A stretch of 64,000 nt of DNA, from the NCBI RefSeq assembly GCF_030534335.1, contig NZ_CP130565.1, forward strand, positions 2,687,501-2,751,500, given 5' to 3'. Below are positions 9,608 through 17,803 of this stretch, piece after piece (within the stretch, counting starts at the first letter, position 1; the number at the start of each line of letters is the position of its first letter). Origin of the DNA: Marivirga harenae (GTDB lineage: Bacteria; Bacteroidota; Bacteroidia; Cytophagales; Cyclobacteriaceae). Below the pieces are notes generated by a model. The model saw only the letters and a program-made list of their open reading frames with translations. It searched no databases and was not told the origin of the DNA. The translations under genes were made by a program, and so were the position numbers.

Positions 9608-9754
9608 CTATTCTTCAATTTCTCCTGCAGAACCTTCACTACATCCAGTACAAGTTTCTGTATCCATATTAGGCTCGTCAATTAATTCACAAGCTGAAAA
9701 GGTAAACATGGCTACTATTACTAATGCGTACTTAATTGTTTTTAAAGTTTTCAT
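9608..9754 (-). CDS. Small predicted lipoprotein, 48 residues
   Basis: A short reading frame with ATG at 9754 encodes 48 residues: a basic start (MKTLKTIK), a hydrophobic stretch and a lipobox FSAC, so signal peptidase II would leave a mature peptide of about 27 residues. That peptide is acidic and holds two more cysteines in TCTGCSEGSAG. The signal-peptide design, location and strand support a real gene. It lies 43 bases upstream of the TPR sensor kinase and is probably cotranscribed. A role as ligand or accessory factor for that kinase is speculative. It resembles no family I can name. Confidence 0.6.
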   Translation of the reverse strand: MKTLKTIKYALVIVAMFTFSACELIDEPNMDTETCTGCSEGSAGEIEE

Positions 9755-10163
9755 GTTGTTGTTGTTAAGTGTTCCCTACTATTTAATTATATCACAATAT
9801 TAGGCTTATTTAACATTCTGTAAAACACCTAATTAGGGGTTTGTTAAACTATTTTCGAGGTGTTTATGATATGACAGAAGGGGTGGGGCTATCCTAGAAG
9901 TAAGGTGTTTGAGTACAAGAAAAGGGGTTTTTCTGCCCCATTTTCGAAAGTGTATTAATCTGCTATTATAAATCATATAAAGTATTGATAAACAGAGGTT
10001 AATTGGTTATTTTCTTGTTTTTATTGACGAAGTGACAAAATCGAAAATACCACCTGAAACTACCCAAAATGTATAATATTTACCCCCAAAAGGGTATGAA
10101 AAATACCCCTTTTTTATTTTTAAATACCCCTTTTCTGGTGTTTTCTAGAAAGTCTGATTGTTC
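9755..10163. other. Intergenic region with repeated GGGGT/ACCCC and AGGTGTTT motifs
   Basis: No gene is seen here. AAATACCCCTTTT occurs twice (10101-10113 and 10122-10134), starts 21 bases apart, about two helical turns. A short inverted TACCC...GGGTA lies at 10081-10096. Opposite-orientation GGGGT copies lie at 9836-9840, near 9880 and at 9924-9928, and AGGTGTTT occurs at 9858-9865 and 9903-9910 with its complement AAACACCT at 9823-9830. Such clustering suggests protein-binding sites for the divergent genes or the small RNA downstream; function is unknown. Confidence 0.4.
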
Positions 10164-10323
10164 TACCTTTGAATTGTCGCTTATGAATTAATGCATTGTG
10201 CATTCAACCAAGATCTTTTATATAGAGCGGCATCACCCGAAGAGACGGGGCATACAAGATGATGGTTAACTTCTCCCCTATTGTTGTTAAGATGTCATTT
10301 GTCCCGTCTTTGAGGGTTTTTTT
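10164..10323 (+). ncRNA. Candidate structured small RNA with terminator-like stem (possibly 6S-like)
   Basis: TACCTTTG at 10164-10171 matches the -7 promoter element exactly, putting a start near 10178. A long-range stem then pairs 10235-10238 with 10314-10317, has a tandem G-A internal loop, and continues with nine pairs between 10241-10249 and 10303-10311, enclosing about 53 nucleotides with a short possible inner stem (10266-10270 with 10286-10290). Seven T residues follow at 10317-10323, as at an intrinsic terminator. No reading frame fits. The overall plan of one long hairpin with a wide interior resembles 6S-type RNAs known in Bacteroidota, but I cannot confirm that family by eye. Confidence 0.45.
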
Positions 10324-10399
10324 AGTTGCAATAGGTGCTAATAAAAAGAAGTTTATAAATGGTGTAAAAATATAGGGATTAATTTAAAATCTTTGGACT

Positions 10400-11473
10400 A
10401 TGAGCTTACCAAAATATTTCAGCAATCCTTATTTTCATCCGCAGCATCAACTACTTCATCAGAAATTAAGTCCGGTTCTAAAAATGCTGTCTGGCCTTAC
10501 GCAAGCGCCTCAATCTTTTTTAGCTTTATGGGATGAGGATTATCAGCAGCAATATAATTTAGAAACTGAAACTTATGTCCAGTTAAATATTGATTTCAAA
10601 CTTTTTAAATCCAGATTTTCAAAGCTCAACCCTGAAGTGATTTATGTCCCAAATGTTAGATACCATACTCTTTTCCAAAATATTGATTTCTTTAAATCAT
10701 TTGTTGATGAAGAACAGCTATTGATTTATCCCCTTGTGGATGGTCATCAACATGCTAAGGGTATAGTGGGTGTAATTTTACCAAAATCTGAAAATCTAGC
10801 TTTCGATTTCCTTTTCAAACAAATGGAATCAGTCGGTTCCTATATAAATCAATTATTTCAAGATTATCTTGATCACCAAAAAAGTAGTTTACTTAATCAT
10901 ATAAATTTAGAAGATCTGCCATCATCATTTTTTGAAGCAGAAATTAATCAGAAGCAGGAATTGGTTTTTAGCAATTTCAGCAAAACATTGATGCGAAAGC
11001 ATCCGACATTTGCAATCGAATGCTCTGCTGAAAAAAGGATGAGCGAGCTGTTAAGCATGACTTTGGCTGACTTTTATGCGCTTATTAATAAAATCAAGGA
11101 TAAACAGAATATGGAATATGTGTATTCCTGCTCTAACCAGGAAGGAGTAAAGAAATACTTTTTGATCAAATTGCATATTTCTGAGATTAGTTCAAAGGGG
11201 TATCGATTTTTAGGCGTTTTAGAAGATTTTACGGTTCAGAAAGCATATAGTAGTGTACTTGATCAAATGATTTTTGATATTTCTCACGTTATGAGAAGAC
11301 CTGTTGTGACCATGAAGGGGCTGACTAACTTAATTGATATGGATATTTTTGATAAACAAGAACTGACTGAAATCACTAGAAAAATAAAAACTGTTTCAGA
11401 GGAAATGGAAGAATATATTGGGGCAATGTTTAAGATATATGAAGCTAAACAGGATGCTATATATCATTTGTGA
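10400..11473 (+). CDS. Histidine-kinase-like protein ending after the phosphoacceptor domain (no ATPase domain)
   Basis: A 357-residue cytoplasmic protein. The first ~150 residues may be a GAF/PAS-like sensor region, followed by a second PAS-like part (about 175-285), and then a dimerisation/phosphoacceptor helix with FDISHVMRRPVVTMKG, in which His296 sits in an H-box like that of HisKA kinases. Only 61 residues follow, enough for the two-helix hairpin but not for an HATPase domain, and the stop is followed by a good terminator. It is therefore either a degenerate kinase, a phosphotransfer partner or a dominant regulator. The nearby complete kinase at 13351 has a related H-box (YSVSHNIRGP). 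Confidence 0.7.
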   Translation: MSLPKYFSNPYFHPQHQLLHQKLSPVLKMLSGLTQAPQSFLALWDEDYQQQYNLETETYVQLNIDFKLFKSRFSKLNPEVIYVPNVRYHTLFQNIDFFKSFVDEEQLLIYPLVDGHQHAKGIVGVILPKSENLAFDFLFKQMESVGSYINQLFQDYLDHQKSSLLNHINLEDLPSSFFEAEINQKQELVFSNFSKTLMRKHPTFAIECSAEKRMSELLSMTLADFYALINKIKDKQNMEYVYSCSNQEGVKKYFLIKLHISEISSKGYRFLGVLEDFTVQKAYSSVLDQMIFDISHVMRRPVVTMKGLTNLIDMDIFDKQELTEITRKIKTVSEEMEEYIGAMFKIYEAKQDAIYHL

Positions 11474-11487
11474 TTTGTGAATTAATT

Positions 11488-11520
11488 AAACCGAGGCCTT
11501 AAAAAGCCTCGGTTTTTTGT
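11488..11520 (+). terminator. Intrinsic terminator between convergent genes
   Basis: A ten-base-pair stem (11488-11497 with 11506-11515) encloses CTTAAAAA and is followed by TTTTTTGT on the plus strand. It ends the kinase-like gene. An A-run before the stem could let it also work on the minus strand for kbl, whose stop is at 11524. Confidence 0.8.
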
Positions 11521-11523
11521 TTT

Positions 11524-12711
11524 TTAGATAATATTTAGTTCTTTCCCCACTTTCGTGAAAGCTTGAATAGCTTTATCCAAATGCTCTGTATCATGAGCCG
11601 CAGATAACTGCACCCTTATTCTTGCTTGTTCTTTAGGTACCACAGGATAAAAGAATCCGATTACATAAATCCCCTCTTCTAATAGTCTGTCTGCAAATTT
11701 TTGAGAAAGAGATGCATCGTAAACCATAATAGGTACTATAGCAGAATCACCATCTTTTATATCAAAGCCTGCTTTCTTAATGTTTTCTTTAAAGTAATTG
11801 ATATTATTTTCAAGTTTATCCCTCAACTCAGTCGAACTGCTCAACAAGTCAAAAACAGCTATTGATGCTCCAACAATCGATGGAGCCAATGAGTTGGAAA
11901 ACAAATAAGGCCTTGATTTTTGTCGCAGCATATCAATAATTTCCTTTCTGCCGGAAGTAAATCCACCCATGGCACCACCTAAAGCTTTTCCAAGTGTGCC
12001 TGTAATAATATCCACTCTTCCCATCACATTATTGAGCTCATGTGTTCCTCTTCCAGTCTTTCCTATGAAACCTGTTGCATGACAATCATCTACCATGACT
12101 AAGGCATCATATTGCTCGGCCAAATCACAAATTTTATCTAATTGTGCTACATAACCGTCCATGGAGAACACGCCATCAGTCACAATGATTTTACTTTTGG
12201 CATCTTTTGCTTTTTTCAACTGCTCTTCTAAGTCTGCCATATCATTATTTTGATAACGATACCTGGCAGCTTTACAAAGCCTTACGCCATCTATTATAGA
12301 GGCATGATTCAGAGAATCTGATATGATAGCATCTTCTGGACCTAAAATAGGTTCAAAAACTCCACCATTAGCATCAAAAGCTGCTGCATAAAGAATCGTG
12401 TCTTCAGTGCCTAAAAAATCAGCAATCTTTTTTTCAAGTTCCTTGTGAATATCCTGAGTTCCACAAATAAATCGAACGGATGACATCCCAAATCCGTGTG
12501 AGTCTAAGGTGCTTTTGGCTGCTTCCAGTACTTTAGGGTGCGAAGAAAGCCCTAAGTAATTATTGGAACAGAAATTTAAAACCTCTTTCCCGCTGTCTGT
12601 TTTGATTGCAGCTCCTTGTGGAGTAGTAATAATTCTTTCTCTTTTATAAAGGCCGTCTTTTTTGAGTTGTTCAAGTTCGCCTTGTAATTTTTTCTGAAGA
12701 TTTCCGTACAT
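11524..12711 (-). CDS. kbl: Glycine C-acetyltransferase (2-amino-3-ketobutyrate CoA ligase)
   Basis: Kbl is a PLP enzyme that cleaves 2-amino-3-ketobutyrate with CoA to glycine and acetyl-CoA in threonine breakdown. At 395 residues it matches the family. [49 protein letters not shown] and the PLP lysine in [14 protein letters not shown] are visible. ATG 12711 gives the usual MYGNLQ start; a TTG at 12738 would lie before the predicted transcription start. The alpha-oxoamine synthase family also includes BioF and serine palmitoyltransferase, but whole-length similarity favours Kbl. No threonine dehydrogenase gene is adjacent. Confidence 0.88.
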   Translation of the reverse strand: MYGNLQKKLQGELEQLKKDGLYKRERIITTPQGAAIKTDSGKEVLNFCSNNYLGLSSHPKVLEAAKSTLDSHGFGMSSVRFICGTQDIHKELEKKIADFLGTEDTILYAAAFDANGGVFEPILGPEDAIISDSLNHASIIDGVRLCKAARYRYQNNDMADLEEQLKKAKDAKSKIIVTDGVFSMDGYVAQLDKICDLAEQYDALVMVDDCHATGFIGKTGRGTHELNNVMGRVDIITGTLGKALGGAMGGFTSGRKEIIDMLRQKSRPYLFSNSLAPSIVGASIAVFDLLSSSTELRDKLENNINYFKENIKKAGFDIKDGDSAIVPIMVYDASLSQKFADRLLEEGIYVIGFFYPVVPKEQARIRVQLSAAHDTEHLDKAIQAFTKVGKELNII

Positions 12712-12735
12712 ATTTCCTGAAATTTTTCTTTTGAA

Positions 12736-12743
12736 CAAAGATA
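12736..12743 (-). promoter_or_regulatory. Putative -7 promoter element for kbl
   Basis: TATCTTTG on the minus strand matches TAnnTTTG. Transcription would start near 12729, 18 bases before ATG 12711, which argues against the upstream TTG start. No clear -33 TTTG is seen. Confidence 0.45.
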
Positions 12744-13350
12744 AGCTTCCTTCTACGAATCACCATTAATTAATAAAGTTTTCAAACAGACTGAAAATTT
12801 TAAATGTCGATCCAGAAGGTATTATCTCAGTGAATTTTATAATTGATTTCAATATTTACATAAATACGAAGTTATTTATAACCTTTAGCTCATGTCTACA
12901 TAGAAAGGATTGTATAGATAATTTGTTTAATGAAAATTATCTTTACAGGCCAACTAGCCATTTAAACATTAACTGCAACAACAAAACGAAGTTCGATCTT
13001 AAATTATGCATTAATCCCTTAAAGGCATCATTTCATAAATTTTCATTTCATTTTTTCAAAGAAAGAAAAATGATGGAACTCTCAAGTTGGTAATTAATTG
13101 AAGCTATCGCACAAATTATGACTTCTTAAAAATTTAGACTTAATATACCGGTAATAGAGTAGTTATATTAATGGAACTCAGGTTAAAATGAATGACAGTT
13201 TTAAGAAGTTGAATATCGAAAATTGGTGTTGATAGTTTAATTGGAAGGTTAGAACTTTAATATCTATCTATTTATCAAATATTTGTACAATTGTAATGTT
13301 TAAAGGCTAACCCAATTTTCTTAACCGATATATCCCTCTAGTTTTGCTTT
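12744..13350. other. AT-rich intergenic region, nothing recognised
   Basis: About 600 bases between the divergent kbl and PAS-kinase genes. Only low-complexity, AT-rich open stretches are present; the longest, 12830-13093, starts with GTG and has no family-like features. No tRNA, strong hairpin or clear promoter was seen. Confidence 0.4.
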
Positions 13351-14808
13351 ATGTTTCAGAATCTGGAGGGTGGATTACTTGTAAATCAAAAAAAATGTTT
13401 TTCCGTTAACAACAAAATGGAAAATAGCTTCACGGCTTTTAAGGACTTTTTTGAGTCAGCAAATAATCCCATGTTTATAATTGATTTAGATTCCCATCAA
13501 CTGCTGAATGTAAATCGTCAATTTGTCAATGAGCAATATTCATCGCAACATGCCCTTAGCTTATTTGAATCAAAATTAAGAGAATGCAATGGTTCACGAT
13601 CATTTAGTGTGAAGCAAGATGAAAAAATAATTCTGTTTAATATTGTATTTGAGAAGGAGAAAAAAGCTCTTGTTCAAATTTTAGAATCTGAGCCAGAGCC
13701 GGCTCAGGAAAATTCTGGTTCTATTCCCTCAAAGCATCCATTTGATGAAATTGCCTCTAATAAGTCATTCATTAACAGATTGCCGTGCGGTATCATACAT
13801 ACAAATAAGAATTTTGAGGCACTTTGGTTCAATGATAAGTTAGAGAAATTATTTGGCCGTGAGATCGAGGAGCAGTTTAACTTTATTGATGCGATTTATG
13901 TAAAAAATATATCGCAGTTCTGGGAAAAAATAGAAAAACTGAATTCGGGAGAGGAGCAAGTTAAATTTTCCTTTGTAATTCATAATGTAAAGAAATCGAG
14001 TGAGGTTTTCATTAATGCTACGGCCATGGCGGTAGGAAAGGACCAGCAACTACAAGATGGTTTTGTTTTTATTTTAGAAGACAAAACTGAAAATATGCAT
14101 TTCTCTGAAGAAATTACTAAACAAAATTTGGCCTTGAATCAGATCAATCACGAGTTGGATAAATTTCTTTATAGTGTATCGCACAACATAAGAGGACCTA
14201 TCGCTTCATTAGAAGGTTTATTAAAGGTTATTGAAATCTCTGATGTAAATACAGTTAATGAATTACAGCATCATCTTAGGTTGAATCTAAGACTATTAAA
14301 TGGTTTTGTGAGTGACATCAATAATGTTGCAACTAATATTCACACTCATGTTAATTATGAAGAAGTCAATCTTAGGGATATTTTAGAACAAACGGTATTA
14401 TTTGTTGATGATATTTATGAAATCAAACCAAATATTAATTTTGAAATTCCTGCTTCGTACAGCATAAAAACAGATTCAAACCGTTTTGGTATGGTAATTA
14501 AATCTTTATTGAAGAACAGTTTTCAATATAGAGATAGCCGTAAAGATGATTTTAGAATCGATTTTAAAGTAAAGCAAAATGAAGATTTCCATTTAATTGA
14601 AATTATAGATAATGGTATTGGTATTCCAGATAAAGTAATGCCATACGTCTTTGATATGTTTTACAGAGGAACAGAGCTATCAAGTGGAAATGGAATGGGA
14701 CTGTATAATAGTAGGGAAATATTGAAGAAAATAGGAGGCACAATGAATATTGAAAGTAAAGACCGGGAATGGACAAAAGTTAAGATTTATGTCCCTATGC
14801 ATGTTTAA
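13351..14808 (+). CDS. PAS-domain sensor histidine kinase
   Basis: A 485-residue kinase without clear membrane segments, so probably cytoplasmic. Two PAS-like regions (about 25-105 and 145-250) precede a HisKA domain with FLYSVSHNIRGPIAS (His278) and an HATPase domain with N-box LLKNSFQYRD, G1 IIDNGIGIP and G2 GNGMGLYNSRE. Start choice is open: ATG 13351 gives 485 residues, but ATG 13417 places the start just before the first PAS domain (FFESANNPMFIIDLD) and looks equally natural. No response regulator is adjacent. Its H-box resembles that of the ATPase-less protein at 10400, so the two could cooperate. Confidence 0.87.
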   Translation: MFQNLEGGLLVNQKKCFSVNNKMENSFTAFKDFFESANNPMFIIDLDSHQLLNVNRQFVNEQYSSQHALSLFESKLRECNGSRSFSVKQDEKIILFNIVFEKEKKALVQILESEPEPAQENSGSIPSKHPFDEIASNKSFINRLPCGIIHTNKNFEALWFNDKLEKLFGREIEEQFNFIDAIYVKNISQFWEKIEKLNSGEEQVKFSFVIHNVKKSSEVFINATAMAVGKDQQLQDGFVFILEDKTENMHFSEEITKQNLALNQINHELDKFLYSVSHNIRGPIASLEGLLKVIEISDVNTVNELQHHLRLNLRLLNGFVSDINNVATNIHTHVNYEEVNLRDILEQTVLFVDDIYEIKPNINFEIPASYSIKTDSNRFGMVIKSLLKNSFQYRDSRKDDFRIDFKVKQNEDFHLIEIIDNGIGIPDKVMPYVFDMFYRGTELSSGNGMGLYNSREILKKIGGTMNIESKDREWTKVKIYVPMHV

Positions 14809-14821
14809 GTAAAGAGATTAG

Positions 14822-14869
14822 TAGTGAAAAAGCCTCATTGATTTTAAAATCAATGAGGCTTTTTCACTA
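14822..14869. terminator. 48-bp perfect palindrome, bidirectional terminator
   Basis: 14822-14845 is the exact reverse complement of 14846-14869. Each arm includes GCCTCATTG and a run of A or T (GAAAAAG / CTTTTTC), so on either strand the RNA forms a long hairpin whose descending arm is U-rich. It lies between the convergent kinase gene and the outer-membrane gene at 14883-15479 and suits termination from both sides. Confidence 0.75.
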
Positions 14870-14882
14870 GACTGTTTTGAAT

Positions 14883-15479
14883 TTATTCTCCTAATATAAA
14901 GTATAAACCAAAAGTAGGAGCAAAAGTATTGGTTCCTAAATTTATTCCATTTGAAACAGTGGTCGTATTTCCGCCAGCTGGAGTAACAGCATTTCTGCTA
15001 AATGAAATCATATTTAACTCAAAATTAAATCCGACTTTGGACCCTGGAGTAAAAAGTATTCCGGGGTTAAGACCAAGATTAAATGAAGAACGATCATTCA
15101 AATCTGTTCTATCATTTCCGTTGATGGCAGTAGATCCCCCAAAACCAAAACCAATTCTAGCAGCACCATATAAGTGAACATTTTCTCCTAATCCGAAATA
15201 GTATCTTGCTTCAGGACTAAATGAAATGCTATTTGTTCTCACATAGTCATCTTCTCCTAAGTTATTTCTTTGAGTTGTAAATCCCACTGCTCCACCAACT
15301 GATAAATTATCACTTAAGAAATACTGTGCATTAGGCAATAATCTTATTTCTTGAAAGTCAGCATTCTCTATATTCTGAAATTGAGCACTACCGCCAATTA
15401 GAATACTTCCACTTCCTAATTGAGCAAAAGCTTGCTGAGAAAAGATTATAACGAGCAAAATCAAAGTTACTTTTTTCAT
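14883..15479 (-). CDS. Outer-membrane beta-barrel protein
   Basis: A 198-residue exported protein. A clean signal peptide (MKKVTLILLVIIFSQQAFA) is followed by alternating hydrophobic strands typical of small eight-stranded barrels: NAQYFLSDNLSVGGAVGF, SFSPEARYYFGL, VHLYGAARIGFGFGG and the C-terminal PTFGLYFILGE. It fits the broad OMP beta-barrel families of Bacteroidota; no enzymatic motif is visible. It is probably transcribed alone and is ended by the 48-bp palindrome on its 3' side. Confidence 0.75.
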   Translation of the reverse strand: MKKVTLILLVIIFSQQAFAQLGSGSILIGGSAQFQNIENADFQEIRLLPNAQYFLSDNLSVGGAVGFTTQRNNLGEDDYVRTNSISFSPEARYYFGLGENVHLYGAARIGFGFGGSTAINGNDRTDLNDRSSFNLGLNPGILFTPGSKVGFNFELNMISFSRNAVTPAGGNTTTVSNGINLGTNTFAPTFGLYFILGE

Positions 15480-15564
15480 ATATTTTTTTTCTATTTTAGT
15501 TGTACTGCAATATTAACTGAAAGATTCAAGATTTATTATATCATGTATTATTTTACCATAAATA

Positions 15565-15599
15565 ATAAAAAAGCACAGACCAATCTATTGATCTGTGCT
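15565..15599 (-). terminator. Intrinsic terminator downstream of the DUF6588-type gene
   Basis: A hairpin with 13-base arms and one mismatch (15572-15584 with 15587-15599) is followed on the minus strand by a run of T residues (15565-15571). It lies just after the minus-strand gene ending at 15629. Confidence 0.7.
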
Positions 15600-15628
15600 A
15601 TGAACAGTGAAATATGCGTCTTTAAATT

Positions 15629-16660
15629 TTATCGGATATTCAATCCCATACCAACTGAAAGTGTATTGTACTTTTGTATCGTGTAATCAACATTTAATGC
15701 CAAGACCCACAAAATCTTTACTCGTGCACCAACAGTAAATCTAGGTCCACCGCTACCATCGAAAGTTAAATCAATTGGATCTGTAACGGTATAAGATTCT
15801 CCTCCTCCGGAAAATTCATAATCACCTTTCATAGCGAAATTTGATCTCACAATATTTACTCCGAGACCCGCATATGGGGTGAAAAATAATAGCTTTTTTG
15901 AAATTATAGCTTGAATAGTTGTTGCACTGGCACCGAATTCTGCAAATTGACCTTGACTCTCATCAATTTGGTAATTAGTTGAAATTCTATTGAAACCAAT
16001 TAATCCAGACAGATCAAAAGGTAATAATTTCATTCCCGGGATCCATTGTTTGAAATCATGTTTTACTCCAAACCCGAATGATTGAAAACTAAAATCCCCA
16101 ACATTTATTTCTGGTGTAAATCTGATTATTAAGTCAGTACTTTTAACAATTCCAATTCCTAGCTGTACAGTAGGGGTTGGAATAGCTAAAGGACCAGGAT
16201 AATCCAAATCTCCCAGTATACCGTCTGGTGCACCAATATTCTCCGTGTACGAAACGCTTTGACCTGCTGCGATTTCTCTCTCTCCACTTATCTGTAGCTG
16301 CTGATTTGTACTACTTCCTACAAAAGTAGGTAAGCTGGTATTACTTGGGTCGGCTAGTGATATATTATCATATTCTGAAGCCACGAACTCAAATGTTTTT
16401 GCCGCATCCGGGATAGTGGCCATATTGATATTGAAAGTCAAATCAAATCCCAAGGTCTTATGCGGTTTTGCCGTGTTATACCAACCATTCGCTAAACCAT
16501 TACCTATTGAGGTAGCCACTGGGTTCATATAATGTTCTAAATAGGTATTGGCATCTGCCACTCCTGAATTTACAACTTGCTCAAAGTCTTGCGCTTGAGT
16601 ATCATTCAAGTTAGCTAAACTATAAATAGCTAAAATTATTCCTGTAAATATTCTTTTCAT
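15629..16660 (-). CDS. Exported outer-membrane protein, DUF6588-like
   Basis: A 343-residue protein with a signal peptide ending near TQAQ. The mature start (FEQVVNSGVADANTYLEHYMNPVATSIGNGLANGWYNTAK has been abbreviated: key segments VADANTYLEHYMNP and NGLANGWYNTAKPH) and the strand-rich remainder (VQLGIGIVKSTDLIIRF, GVKHDFKQWIPG, KKLLFFTPYAGLGVN) match a Bacteroidota-restricted family I recall as DUF6588. The C-terminus is beta-barrel-like and ends VGMGLNIR. Function is unknown. It stands between its own terminator and the glycosyltransferase gene upstream. Confidence 0.7.
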   Translation of the reverse strand: MKRIFTGIILAIYSLANLNDTQAQDFEQVVNSGVADANTYLEHYMNPVATSIGNGLANGWYNTAKPHKTLGFDLTFNINMATIPDAAKTFEFVASEYDNISLADPSNTSLPTFVGSSTNQQLQISGEREIAAGQSVSYTENIGAPDGILGDLDYPGPLAIPTPTVQLGIGIVKSTDLIIRFTPEINVGDFSFQSFGFGVKHDFKQWIPGMKLLPFDLSGLIGFNRISTNYQIDESQGQFAEFGASATTIQAIISKKLLFFTPYAGLGVNIVRSNFAMKGDYEFSGGGESYTVTDPIDLTFDGSGGPRFTVGARVKILWVLALNVDYTIQKYNTLSVGMGLNIR

Positions 16661-16732
16661 AGTGTTGTGTTTTGGTGATACATATGTATAAAAGTATTGA
16701 ATTTTTATTGAATTTTTTAATTTTAATATTCT

Positions 16733-17803
16733 TCACTTCATTAAACCTAAAAAAATATTTTTATTCGAAAGTACTGAATAGTTTTTCTCAACATACTCTC
16801 GACCTTTTTTTCCTAACTGATTTCGTAAATTATAGTCTTCTATTAGATCTGATAATTTCTGTGTCCATTCCTTTTCATTTGTTGCAGAATACCCAGCTCT
16901 GCTTTCTGTAAGTAATTTTTCATTAACTCCGACCGGTGATCCCACAATAGGTTTTTTAACTGCCATATATTGCAATAATTTAAAACCACATTTTCCCTGA
17001 CTCCAAATATCATTGCTTAGTGGCATGATACCGATATCTATTTTATTTAAGTCTTCTATCTCTGACCTTTTACTCCATGGTATAAACCGCATGTAATGGA
17101 CATCAAAATCAGGCTTTTGGTTGGAAATTACCAACAATTCAAAGTCATAATTAGTCGAGAGTTGATCTAAAACAGGTAGGACTAGTTTTAAATATTGGAG
17201 TGTAGAATGCGTTCCAGTCCAACCAATAACGGTTTTTTCGGAGTCTTTTTTTTCCAAAGCTCGGTGGTAAGTTGTATCTATAGTAGTTGGATTAACTACA
17301 ACTTTATCATTGTATTTTTTGGCAAATTCAGCTAAATATTCGTTCCCACAACTCACCTTATAGCTCCACTTACAGATATTTCTGACTTTCGATTTCCATT
17401 TTAAAACTGCTTTTAAGCTACCTTTTTCGCCAGGGTCTTCTAGCCAAATTGCATCATCGAAATCATAGATGATTTTTTTTCTCCATATAAAGCGAACAAT
17501 CCATTCAAAAAAGGGCGGGCCTACTGGAGATGCTTCTCTATGGATAAATATAAACTCATAAGAATGAAGCTGAAATAACAATAAAAAGCGTTTGATAAAA
17601 GATATGATAAGCCATGCTATTTTTTTGGCGCTATTTCCTGATTTATAGAGGATTTTCCAGGCTTTAAGATTTAAAAATGGGGCTAATCGAAATGCATATG
17701 CTTCATTTTTTATGATGTTGAGATATTGCTCATATCGAAAACGCTGACTAGGAGCTTCATCAAAAGGGTAGGGGCAAATAAAAAGTATTTTACGAGGCTT
17801 CAT
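16733..17803 (-). CDS. Glycosyltransferase, group 1 (GT4-like)
   Basis: A 356-residue GT-B-fold glycosyltransferase. The N-terminus ILFICPYPFDEAPSQRFR, the middle VIGWTGTHSTLQYL and the C-terminal donor-site part (NKIDIGIMPLSND, GKCGFKLLQYMAVKKPIVGS with the conserved Glu-type region) fit family GT4. The acceptor and sugar are unknown; a role in surface polysaccharide or lipid glycosylation is likely but unproven. It starts one base after the end of the PhzF-family gene, so they are cotranscribed, though no functional link is obvious. Confidence 0.85.
   Translation of the reverse strand: MKPRKILFICPYPFDEAPSQRFRYEQYLNIIKNEAYAFRLAPFLNLKAWKILYKSGNSAKKIAWLIISFIKRFLLLFQLHSYEFIFIHREASPVGPPFFEWIVRFIWRKKIIYDFDDAIWLEDPGEKGSLKAVLKWKSKVRNICKWSYKVSCGNEYLAEFAKKYNDKVVVNPTTIDTTYHRALEKKDSEKTVIGWTGTHSTLQYLKLVLPVLDQLSTNYDFELLVISNQKPDFDVHYMRFIPWSKRSEIEDLNKIDIGIMPLSNDIWSQGKCGFKLLQYMAVKKPIVGSPVGVNEKLLTESRAGYSATNEKEWTQKLSDLIEDYNLRNQLGKKGREYVEKNYSVLSNKNIFLGLMK

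Noticed and set aside
11524-12711. Serine palmitoyltransferase or BioF as an alternative to Kbl
   Set aside because: Length, the MYGNLQ start and the overall motif order fit Kbl better, though a profile search would be decisive.
12830-13093. 87-residue open frame in the kbl/PAS-kinase gap
   Set aside because: GTG start, low-complexity AT-rich composition, no signal peptide or domain-like pattern.
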